From: Hawksworthiomyces lignivorus
Lineage: Eukaryota > Ascomycota > Sordariomycetes > Ophiostomatales > Ophiostomataceae
NCBI GenBank assembly: GCA_002917075.1
Contig: NTMA01000020.1
Span: 433,199 to 497,198 of the forward strand
Reading direction: 5' to 3'
DNA length: 64,000 nucleotides
Part shown: piece after piece, positions 37,593 through 48,750 of the stretch
Layout: every line of letters starts with the position of its first letter
Numbering within the stretch: position 1 is the first letter of the stretch
Position numbers and translations under genes: made by a program
The notes under the pieces: generated by a model
Database searches by the model: none
Told to the model about the DNA's origin: nothing
What the model saw: the letters and a program-made list of their open reading frames with translations, nothing else

Positions 37593-37990
37593 TAAGACAC
37601 GGAACTGGTCGATGTCACATAATGAGCAAAAGTTTTTCATGCATCGCGACGAATGAATAATATGATAGATCAGCTTTATAGTAGAAGTTGTGGAATGCAC
37701 CCAGTTGATTGGTGTTCAGCTTCTGTATTGTTATTTACTATTCACACATCTATATAATATCGGCTATTTCAACGGTCAGTCTCGGCCAAGCAAGGTATCC
37801 TTCTTGGATCCCGAGAATGCATCGCAAGTCAACAGAACAATAGGCGGAGCCTCGGAGACTGTAGACCCACTAGACAAAGATGCAGACCAAAGCAGAATTA
37901 CAAGATGCCACATGGCAGGGTCGAGACTCTCTCTGGCATGTAACACGAAATGCTGCCGGCACTACTCCAAATGCTTTGTTTAATTATATG

Positions 37991-38006
37991 CGAACGAATT
38001 CGTTCG
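37991..38006. repeat. 16-bp perfect palindrome
   Basis: CGAACGAATTCGTTCG reads the same on both strands. It stands alone, about 400 bp after the GCP6-like stop codon. It could be a dimeric binding site; nothing further shows this. Confidence 0.6.
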
Positions 38007-39000
38007 AACAGACCCATCGACGCCAGCGAGCGATGCAGTCTCTTCGCGTTGCGTGGCCAAGCTTCTCCACTTCCCGAGATAGAGGGTCCCCTGGAAGAAG
38101 TCCTCAGCAATTACCTGAGGTGCGACTGCACCATATAGTCAGACACCAGGTCTTCACAAAGCGAAAGGTCCCCCAGCTAGCCGCTATTTCCGATCAGTGG
38201 TAGAAGTCCCATTGCAGCTTATTTAGGAGGGCCAACGGGTTTTGCCCGCTGAAGAAGAATTGTCCAACACCATCGGACTCTCGGGAGCGTATGCTCTAGC
38301 GCTACGATGCAGCGGCGGATATAAGCCCGGGTTCTATGCCCGTACCTGAGGACATTTCGTCAATGTCGAAATCAGATAATAATACAACTAAGCGGAAGAG
38401 GCCGCCTATCAGACGCATATGCAAGTAGTTGCGAAAGGAACATCTGTGAGAGAGAGATGATGACAGCAAGTCTTGCCGAGATCGTTTGCGGTATCAGTGA
38501 ATACTACCGGAACTGGCTTATGAGGGTGGCTGGGAGAGCGCAGACGACGACATCGGCAAGTCACAGCAACCCTCCGCGGTCCGTATCTTACGACAACGAA
38601 GGTGTGCATGCACTATGAGACGCGCTACTGTCTGTCTTCTGCTGGCGCCAAGAGCGAACCATCGGCAGGAGAAGAGTGGGTGACGGGGGGCTACGAATTA
38701 CGGTAAGGCAGCTAACATTCTCAAGTAATCATTCCATAATCCTCCAGGGGAGCTTCAAAAAGTGGTCTAGCTAACATTTGCTGCTCAACACCAGGGCAAA
38801 TCTAGGCAAGACAATGTTATTTTCTACCTCGGGGAGACCAGAAGTTCCCCTTCAGGAAAAATCATAACAATTCACATGGGGGTGTGGCTAGGAGCAGCGG
38901 CCTTTTGTTCGGCTCTCACAAAGATGCAACTGTCGTCCGTGTCTTCTTTCCTCTTACAGCAAAGAAGACCAGTACTATAAATGTGCACATGGCACGCATA

Positions 39001-39028
39001 ATCTAGTAAACAGCATCTAGTAAACAGC
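39001..39028. repeat. Tandem 14-bp duplication
   Basis: ATCTAGTAAACAGC is present twice in direct tandem without mismatch. Function unknown; probably a replication slippage product. Confidence 0.7.
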
Positions 39029-39661
39029 AAGACGTTGCAATGTACGCATGGTGTCAGGCCAATGTCTGCTATACACGTAGTAAGGCATTGTGCCTATAGG
39101 GGCATGTCGTCGAAGCAGCAAATAAGGGGCGAGAGAATTACTCTTTTCTGCGCTTCACATGATAGAAACATAATAGCGTTGGGCTGCTGGCGGGATTCAA
39201 ATAGAGGCCGGCGTCTTCACCGACGGTCGGAGACGGGCGTCCGACATCGAGTATGCGCACTGGAAACCCTCCGAAAATGGGAAAATGGTATATTTGAACT
39301 TTTAGCCCCTTATCCGAGAAAGCAATTTTGCAAAATTGCGGTCAAACATGCTGGAATCGGTATTTCCCCGAGCATCCGCGCTCTCGCTGCATTGGGGGCA
39401 GCACGAAACACAGCAGACCCTACACATACGACAACCAAACAAATACAAAACATTGGGTTAAAAGCGGTCGACACAAGGGACCGGCGGTGACAGAGAAGGA
39501 GACACCCTAGCTCAAAAGGTGAAAAAGTGGAAAAAAGTGCCGAGATGAGTACAAACATTCGGGGGATTGGCATGCTAAGGATGTCGACAATCGCGCTCAA
39601 AAGTCCCTAAGATATGGCGCGAAGAGTGCTAGAAAACTACAGAATCTAAAATTTGAGTGTG

Positions 39662-39677
39662 TACTTCGTACTCCGTA
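39662..39677. repeat. Overlapping TACTTCGTA and TACTCCGTA words
   Basis: Two related nonamers share a TA (39662-39670 and 39669-39677). Exact TACTCCGTA or its complement also occurs at 43234-43242, 44330-44338, 44607-44615, 47427-47435 and 32529-32537. Confidence 0.65.
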
Positions 39678-40737
39678 GAACCATCCGCTTTACATGTAGC
39701 GCCGCCTCCCTATCCTGGGGCAAATGGCAGATGGGAAATGAGCGGAATACAATATCCGTTATGAAAAGCGAACTGTCGTATTTTGCTTGTCAGTGGCATG
39801 TACAAGTGAAATTATAGAACGATACCTGGCGAGAGACGCGGAGCAGGGGGGTGGAATAAATAAGACCCCAACCATTTTTCTGTAGCTGCTGTAAACTCCC
39901 ATGGTCGGATTGCCCTTCTGAGTAGTGCCGCCGCGTTTGGCAAAATTGGAGTGGTAGGTACATTCGCACTGCATTTTTCGAGTACACGAGGGCGGGTGAG
40001 TGCACAGCTGCCCCTATATCTCCGGTGCCTTTATCTCTCTGTGCTGTCTTGTTTTAGCTCTCTTATTTTACATCCCACGCTCAATTTATTTAACTCCCCT
40101 TATGCAACCAGATCCGGGAAACGCCGCGATTTGATTAGAATTCTGGAAATTTTAAAGCAGACTGTTGGGTTCCATGTATTGCATAGTACTTTGCTGGCTA
40201 ATATAGCTTGTATCCAAATCTGCTTGCTGCGCTTGCCAAGAAGTATTCCTCCTGAAAACATGCAGATCTTTTTTATCAATTTTGGGAGAGGAGGGGGGTT
40301 GATTTTCCTTATTCTGGCGTATGTCTATGCCTCTACACTTTGATACGGCTTCTGCGACATTCACAAAGCTGTGCCAAACCATCTGTGAATTGCTGTTGTA
40401 TGAGGCGCGGGTTATGAGTTATTTGCCTTCGGTGTTTTCTGCCTTACCGTTGTGTACTTTTTCTACTTTTTTTTGTTCTTGATTTTATTGTCTAATTTTA
40501 TTCACACCATTTTGTTAAGCAGAGAAAATCGTTAGTGTCTTCGCTTGCTTCATTATTCCCTCTTGCAGCCGGAGGCCAACAACACAAACACACTAAAAAA
40601 AATTGATCAGTTTCCAAATGCGTCTCTTTTTCTTCTCTCTCTTTATACTCAGTATTGTAGACTGTGTTGTAGAGCATAGTAAGTTCGCATAGTCGACCCT
40701 CGTGCGCTCTCATTGGAGAGAAAATGTATTCCTACGC

Positions 40738-40749
40738 CGGAGTACTCCG
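40738..40749. repeat. Palindrome built on the same word
   Basis: CGGAGTACTCCG is a perfect 12-bp palindrome, equal to two head-to-head half-words of TACGGAGTA/TACTCCGTA. Confidence 0.65.
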
Positions 40750-43700
40750 TGTGTAGCCACGCTCAACATGGAAGGTGAAAGGCAAAAATACAAGTACAGT
40801 CTTTTGTTTGCTATTCTAAGAGAAGGGTTTCATTCCAACTTATGTACCCGTACGGTTTTTGTTTGTTCCCTTACTTGTTTTTCTACTGCTCGAGAAGAGG
40901 TAGGAAGAACAAACTTTCTTCTCGACCCTCCATCGGGCCAAGCTCGGAGCAGAGGAACCAGCATTCTCCCCACCTTCCCACCCCCCTTTCTCCTTGTTCT
41001 TCTTTTTTTCCCTGCTATTTTTCCCTTCAACAGTTCGATTTTCGTTCCAGTGGCAGACTCGTCCTAAACGGAGAGAAAACCCTGGTCACAGATGAGATAC
41101 GCAACTCTTTCCCTCTTTGAAACGAATGGCAAAACAATCACGGGGTGGGAATGAAAAAATACGACATGTAAGAAAAACCTGCTGGCTCTTACAGTATCTC
41201 GAAGTCTTACTCCCACGGGGAGTTTGTGACGTTATGTCAGTGTAAACCTTTCGTCTTTCACATAAAATTTATTTTTATATTTTTGGGGGCTGGCGTGTTC
41301 TGGCGAAGTCAGTGCTATGAAATGTACGTGTACGTCGTGCATTTGGGAATATGTGGGCACCGTAAGCTTGTGCTCGTACCAGCAATTCTGCACATTCGAG
41401 TCAGAAAAATCGGAATCTTTCCAACTTGGGCAAACAGCTCATGTGGGTATTTTGTCCTCTTCTCTCCTTTCGTTGTAGCGCTGCGAGGGGGCAGGCAAAA
41501 GAGAGACCAGTGAGGTCCATCGTATCCGCGCAAGGTATTTCGTTTCCAACGTTCCGTGGTGAATCCACTCACGCTCATCCAGAATACCGGGAATCCGTTT
41601 ACCACCCACTTTTTTTTTGCAGCCCTCTACACTTGCCTAAAGCATAACTGAAAAAAGATTCTGTTAGTCTGGGTTTTTTTTTTTGACGCCTTTGGTTTGA
41701 ACCTCATTCCTTCGTTTCTTCCTTCCCTCCTTCTATTTGCATCTTCTCAAACTTATACGTGATTAATTTTAAGGCTCCCTCCTTTTTTTTCCTATGAGCT
41801 TCCTTCCCTCTCTGTCTAGTAGCGTTTAAGAGTAGAGCATGCGCGGGCTTTGTCAGAGCACCCATAAATCCTTCGGAAAGGGGGCTGGAATGTGTGAGCT
41901 TTGGGTTTTCGGTTGGCGCTGGTGTCAGATGTGCGTAAGACGAAATACAAGAAAACAGCTTTATTTCCGCCGCAAGCGCCAGCGACGGTTAAAAAATGAT
42001 ATTAAAAATTCAAGGAAATAATAAAGGAAAAGACTTAGGAAACTCCGGCGGCGGTCACGGAAAAAAGCAACCCCATGTCGGCTCTTTGCATTGAGTACAT
42101 AGAACACAGCTATTATATATGCGTGTGTAGGTCAAATTTCAGGGGGTTTGTCATTTTGCTTTCATTGTCTTAGCACCATTTTCTTTTTTCTTTTTCTTTT
42201 TTTTTTTTTTTTTTGCTTGTCCGTTCCTAGACTTTGCCCCTCCACGAGATGCTATCTAGTTTTGTTACATTGTAGATGTGAGGATAAAGCCGGCCAAAAA
42301 AAAAAAAATCGCAATGCGTTCTTTGTCTAGCCTCCCAGATTCTGTAGACTTTCCCGTTCTTTTTGAAAAGTTATTCCCAGGCACCCGGATGTACGGGCTG
42401 GTGGGTCAAGTTCCTCGTCACTAGGGGCCAAAAAAATGGGTAAACGATTTTTGAATTCGTGCAGCCTCAATGTCTTTTCGCACGACGACCATCGCTCGTG
42501 TTCCATAACGCCTCAGTAGCGACGTGAAGGTGTAAACGGGAGCACTGTAGGAGGCGCAGAAGCTCAATGTATAATATGGCTTTATTATAGGTAGACAAAA
42601 TGCTACCAGAAGCTGTGCCTTTTTTATTTGTTTTTGGTTTGGCTCCATTTTCATGCTTTGCGGCATCTGGAACCAAATCTTGCAGGTCTTAGTGGTGACC
42701 TGCAATGTGTCATGTGCGAAGGGGATGGCGGATTCCATCGTAGATGGGGCAATGGACAGGGGAAGCGAGGTACTGCGAAAAAACCCCCTCTGGCTTGTTG
42801 GTTGCTATATGTACCTCTTTGCCATATTTCGAAAATACTTTCAGCTAAGTGCAACAAAACTTGCACAATGCTGCAGGAAATTGCGGTGAGCACCCATCTC
42901 ATTCAAACTTCATTTAAAGTAGGCTTAGAGTTATCACACAGATTTCAATCTGAGTGGGAGAACGTAGGAAACTGCCACGGTGAAGACACTCTAATTTGGC
43001 ACGGCGCTCCACCCAAAATACGGCCCTCCCAGAGCCTCTAGAACAATCCGCACCAGTTCCATCCCACGTTTTTGCACATTTAACACACTATATTTTCAGT
43101 GGGGACCTCTCTAATTCGTACGCGTGCTCAATTATGCTGTTATTAAACTCCAGACTATCTATCGTACCTGATGAACACCTCAGGGGGGAAATACCTGGGT
43201 ATCCACTTCAAAAAGCTCTGTTTATTCTAAGAATACGGAGTACATACATGGCCGCTGTTCCACTGAATATCACATTATGTATAGTCAATGACCACGAGAC
43301 AGCCCTCCTTTCGCGTCGGCACATCGCGACTCATAGGCGGTTACATTTTAGGTTTCAGAAGGTAATTTTCAGAATTGCAGTCTACTCCTTTTAAGCACTA
43401 TTGAGTGGGAGAACCTCTTGATGCGTCCCACACAAATTTCCCTAGGGTTCTTTCACGTCCTTCTTGACGTTTTCAACAGAAAAATTCATTTAACTCTTGG
43501 CAGTTCTGTTCTCATTTCTTCCCTATTTCATAGTCGCTTTTCTCTGGTTCATTATTTTTGCCGCTCCTCACAGGTATCAAGCAGTCAGCCTGGCGCTCAA
43601 TTGTAAAGAGATCAGGCGCCTATGCAGTCAACAATACACCTGGATAGCGAGTAGCTGGAGTTGGCCAGGCCAGTCGCACCAGCACCAGCAACCAAGCTAC

Positions 43701-43971
43701 TGGGCGGTGTGGCTCGCAAATTAGATTCTTGGTACATAGGTACGTGTATTATTACTGGGGCGTCAGCCAGGCAAGGCGATGGCAGCCATTAGTAATATTC
43801 AGGAAATACTCGTACATAATACATACTGACGGTAAATTTCACAAGCCGTTCTCCGCCGGCTACGCGGTTGAGTGGAAGTGGCGTTCTGATCACCTCCAGA
43901 AAGGTATCATTGCTATACACAAATAGTGGGGAAATACTTTGAATAGCTAATGCATCCTATCGTCTACCTCG

Positions 43972-43996
43972 CCCCCCCCCCCCCCCCCCCCCCCCC
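43972..43996. repeat. 25-nt C homopolymer
   Basis: An uninterrupted run of cytosines followed by seven adenines; the longest G/C homopolymer in the window. Length may vary between isolates or be misassembled. Confidence 0.85.
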
Positions 43997-44864
43997 AAAA
44001 AAAGCAATCACTAAAAGTTTCAGCTCAAGGCAGGGCAGCAATTAAGGAAGGAAAGAGACAACGAAACTTCAATGTTGCGCCTGTTGCGCATCCTGGGCAC
44101 TCCCACTGCAGGTTGGTGTCTTTGTTCTACCGGTCAAACTGAATCACGCGCCCTGTGAGTTTTCGGTTGAATGCCCCTTTATTGCAGCAAGCCAGGAGGG
44201 AAATCAAAATTTCAGTCTTCTTCTTTTTAGGCGAACTGCCAGCCACCTCGGAACTCGGGCTATATCCCGAACGCATGTAACGCCAAGGTACCTTGTTTTT
44301 AGATCTCACACGAAGTAGAGTCAGTAACATACTCCGTATTATTTTTCTCTGTTTTGTATTCCCTTTTCCAGCATCAATTGCCTATGCTTCTTTGTTTAGC
44401 TCTGGGCTGCACAGCACTGGAGGATCTTGTTCAAATCCGCGTATGTGCTCATCCGTACCGTAAACTTCTCGCCCCTTTGCTTTTCCATCCCCCACCTCTT
44501 CATCTGCAGCGATTACTTTTCATCGAGGATTAGCTGGCCTTCTAGAAGCCCTTTTTCCCGCTGGGCTCCGCTGAACAAGGTTCCTTTGGTGTTACGCACA
44601 CCGCACTACGGAGTATGTGGGACGCAGTTGTGCCCCATCTGAAGTGCTTGTACAGATGTAGCTTTCTTTTCTTTTTCTTTGTGGAGTTTGTGCACAACAT
44701 ACATACTGTCACATGCACTGTCCTACACGGTTTATAAGCTGCGAATTTTATACTCGTCCTAGCCAAGGGCGTCCGACATAATCCGTCGGCCATGCCACAT
44801 TTTTGAGAGCTGGCAAAATCTATTGAATAAGTTGGCACTTGTAACATAGAGCTGATCGCCAAAA

Positions 44865-44879
44865 GGGGGGGGGGGGGGG
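44865..44879. repeat. 15-nt G homopolymer
   Basis: An uninterrupted G run in non-coding sequence. Comparable runs lie at 9403-9416 and 32563-32574. Confidence 0.85.
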
Positions 44880-47619
44880 TCAGGTCAGAGCAAGTCGATC
44901 GCCGTGGCCTCACATGTTACAAGAAAAGCAAACAGCAAACGTGTGCGAGTACATAGTACTGTTTTCCGATACTCTTGGCCGCTGAAAATTGAAACACAGC
45001 ACAAGTATTTGCGACGATGCGGGCGCAGAATGTAGTCAAAAACGGGCAAGGAGCAAAAAGTTAGTAAATTTTACAGCGCTTACGAGCAGCTGTCTTCTTT
45101 GTCTCTTCTGTGTAAGGATCTCCCTTGGAAATGACCACAACCGACGGAAATAAATAAATCCCAATCTAAGTAATATTCCGGAAATTTTAGCGCCAGCCAT
45201 GAGAGACAAGAGTGTCTCAGATCTTAGCAATATGCACTCGAATTCTAGTTTTCAAAAAAAAAAAAAAAAAAAAATTTGCAAGAGATATTTGGGGATGTAA
45301 CTCGTATACAAAAGACTCTGGCATGGGATGGAGCTAGTATGCAAACTCGTCCGTGTATCTACTTCCAGCGCATTTCTTGGTACAGAACAGCTCCAACGCA
45401 CATCGAGCATGTACGAGTTGCGCACCAGTCTCGCGTCGATTGAAAATTGTACTTTCGTCTACTAGATATACGGGCAATGCTTAATGCCGACCTGGATCTA
45501 GGAGACACGTTTAATTGTTGGTTCACTGCGCCTAAATCTCTTTCTAAAGACAACCTGCCGCCATAGCCTTTCGTCCATTATTCACAGATGTCGGTGTCTA
45601 TTTGAGCCCTTTGACACCCAACAGGTTCTACGAACGCATAGGCTTACTCGTACGATTATACTGTAATACTTGTATTTCTGCTCCTTCTCTTCGTTTGGAG
45701 TTACAGCGTACTTTGTATCGTACTGTCAATTTCGCATATCCGTGCGCATCCATGGGTTGCCCCCTAACAAAACAACGATCAAAAGAGTAGGCCCGACCTT
45801 CTGGATTTGGTACTGTGCGTTAGTGGCCGATTTCCGGAGTACAAGAGTTGTTGCAGTGTCTCTTCTCAAACACGCTCTTACGAGTAGCTGTGTATGTATA
45901 TATCACCTGCCAGGTCTCGGCATATTTTGCTCAGGCCTATGTTGTCGCGTCATTGACAATCTTCGTACCCTCAATGCCTAATACGTGTTGTAATATTTCT
46001 ATTATTGTGAACATTCATTATTGCATTTCTCGTTTTGGGCCAAGGACAACCCGTTTTTGAGTCAAGACTAGTCTCAAAACAACCGCCACTTGCGGTCTCA
46101 CTCTCCCAATCCAGACAAACGCCGGAACGCCTTAGCCTACTTAGTATTACGTATGTGAAAAGTACATACCAATAGAGCAGTAAATTGCCGTAAATTGCTG
46201 CTCTCCAATAGCTCTTGTTGTACACCAACAAGACGAATACGTACGAATGATGTATGCATTAGGGGTACGAGTCCTCCTCACATGTTTCCGGGCAGAAATC
46301 TCACGAGAGTTCGTGAACAAAATATTGAGGCACACCCTCTATTTGAGTTCTAAATACTCCGCACGCAAGATTTTGCGGAGAGGGTAGAATTCCTTGTCTC
46401 TCTCTCTTGAAAGATGTGCACCCGGCTTCGTAGTTTGGAGAGCTGAATAGACACAATTCTCCCTTTGGAAAAGAAAACAGAGCATCAGCCGGGTGCCCAA
46501 TGGTATGCAATACATGGTGAAAAGTGTGAATGGGTTCTTCGTAGGGCGAAGTGATGGATGATCACGCCCCTTATTTTGCTTTTTTTTTTTTTTTTTTTTT
46601 TCTTATTTTGGAGCTGAGCACAGGCAACGCATTCGGTAGTATAAGCGACCTTATCAGAGCGAAACGAGATGAAAACAAAAAGGAAGCATGTCAAAATAAA
46701 ATGGTCTTAGACAGCCCATCCTCCCTTCCCACCCCTGCTCCAAGGTACCCCCTCTCCCCGTTATTGCGTGTCATAGCCGGCCAAGCTCAGAAGCCAAAAC
46801 AGCCCGCAGTGTTTCTCGCGTGTCAACGAAGGGAATACTCCGTGCAAGGGGATGGCTGAGGCAACGCCTTTGCTGCTCACTTCAGGAGAAAAACTACTCG
46901 CATGCCACGTTCACTACACGCCAGTGCAAATATGCTTTCCAGCTCTTGCTCCTTCACATGGATTTTTCTTTCTGAATTCCTAGCATATTCTCAGATATCG
47001 AAAACTTTTTCTGTCATCCGACCTTCATCCATCCTCGCTGTAAATATGCAGAACTATCTGTTTGGTGTGCTTCGCTGGCTAACCCATCATGCAGTAGTGC
47101 CATCTTAGCGAAGGTCTAACTTCTTCTTTTTTTATCTCTTGAATTTTTTTTGTCCCTCTATGCTGCAACTCCCGAGCAATCGGCAATCGACCACTCTTCC
47201 TAACTGAAATCCACTATTATTCTAATTTTCGGGGCAGCCAGATGCTACCTCCAGGGCATATGGCTGGGCCCTGTCTGCGCAGGGCCTGTCATTTTGTTTG
47301 CCCATGCCAGGTAATGACTGGGCTTGCTCTTTTAGATTCGTACAGCACACGAAATTCACGCTTGGGTCAAACTAACTAACCTAATTAGGGAATGTTCGTG
47401 AGCTAAAATATATACTGCACACATCGTACGGAGTATATGTGGTACACATCAAAATTGGAATCAACTAGGCCGCCATTATGCCAAGAACCATACCCAAGTT
47501 ACGACATGACATATTAAGATTCATACAAGGGATAGGAGACGGGTTTTAACAGCCTCTCTTTTCATTGGACACATTATTTCTTAAAAAGAGTAGGCTTAGA
47601 AGCAAGAAAATCAAGCTCC

Positions 47620-47647
47620 TTTTTTTTTTTTTTTTTTTTTTTTTTTT
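47620..47647. repeat. 28-nt T homopolymer
   Basis: Uninterrupted T run in the gene-poor region; similar T or A runs at 42197-42216, 45254-45274 and 46580-46601. Confidence 0.85.
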
Positions 47648-48750
47648 GCGCCGAGGTTATTTTCTCACTTTATAGTTAGGAGAAAGTCTGATACCACGAT
47701 GCCAAGAACATCCAGCTTTTCAGGAGGAAAGATGGTTTTCACAAATTAGGACATATTCATCCATGAAAGAACTAAAACAGCGAAAGCTTTATATCACATG
47801 TATTCATATATGTAAGAGGCCGTCAGAACCACATCATTAACTGGAACTAGAGACGGCGTCTTATATCCTGCTCCAATCGTCCTAGAATTATCAGGTAGCT
47901 CAATCCAGGCGGTGGAACACTCTGCCGTAAGGTTTGGTTCTACTACATAGGTGCTTTCCGTGTGAGAGAAAGCGGAGATCAGACCAGGCGCTGTCCAACA
48001 CGAGATAAAGTCAATTCTAGCCTGGTAGGATATACAGTAGCAGATGTGACAAGAAATAGGTTGGTCAGCATAAGCCTAAAATATCAGAATCGTTCATGTA
48101 TAAAAGTATATGGTCGAGACGGCGACCACGCCGTCATCGATTCTTAGACGGACGCATCGTCAACACTTAGAGCAGTATTTTTGTGCTGTGCAGGCTTACT
48201 ATTGTAAATTTCGCATATGTTTCTTCTCGTGTTGTTACGTTGGCGTGCATTGCAAGGATGTATGGCGATGTACCCACGATACAGATTAGTGATTGCCAAT
48301 AGCAAATTGTCGGAGCCCGAATCCTCTATCTAACAAGCTAAAGTTGTGTTCTTTGGCGTCCTTTCTATGCACTTCGTCTTTCTATTTGTTCAGTAATTAT
48401 ATATACATATATTCGCACAAAATTCGAAACCGCATGCGTGCAATTCTTGACATTTGTCATTGCAAATATGTACTTCGTATTAGGAAATAGTTGTAATAAG
48501 ATCTATACGGGGGGCGAATAAGCACACATGCAGCTGTGGTAGCTGTGGCAGCGTCTCCTCCACTACTTCGTACAAGTACAGCGCCCTAGTGAGGTGGTCT
48601 CGGCTAATAGTGTAGGGTGCCTCGTGTGCTGGTCGTAATCTCCCCGTCGTCTCAATTTCTTGATTCCTCCCCCTAACTTCCCAAAGGTAACCAACCAAAT
48701 AGCTTTCCAAAAGAAGGAAGACACCTTCCCTCTTCCCTACGAAAGCTTTT

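Larger units (their letters stand above)
37593..48750. other. Gene-poor region, about 11 kb
   Basis: No ORF longer than about 140 codons and none recognisable on either strand; no transposase, reverse transcriptase, terminal repeats or tRNA boxes seen. What it does hold: homopolymer runs (T20 at 42197-42216, C25 at 43972-43996, G15 at 44865-44879, A21 at 45254-45274, T22 at 46580-46601, T28 at 47620-47647), a 16-bp palindrome at 37991-38006, a 14-bp tandem duplication at 39001-39028 and repeated TACTCCGTA words. It may be regulatory DNA for the downstream transcription factor, non-coding RNA, or decayed sequence. Confidence 0.6.

Noticed and set aside
39180..39270. tRNA-like B-box on the minus strand (TTTGAATCCC)
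   Set aside because: No matching T-stem, A-box or acceptor stem could be paired.
44400..44440. GTTCAAATCC resembling a tRNA B-box with TTAGCTC upstream
   Set aside because: The T-stem and acceptor stem do not pair.
47890..47960. TAGCTCAATCCAGGCGG resembling a tRNA A-box
   Set aside because: No B-box at the right distance and no cloverleaf.
37593..48750. Transposon or RIP-degraded element
   Set aside because: No terminal repeats, no recognisable transposase or reverse-transcriptase fragments, and no extreme AT bias.
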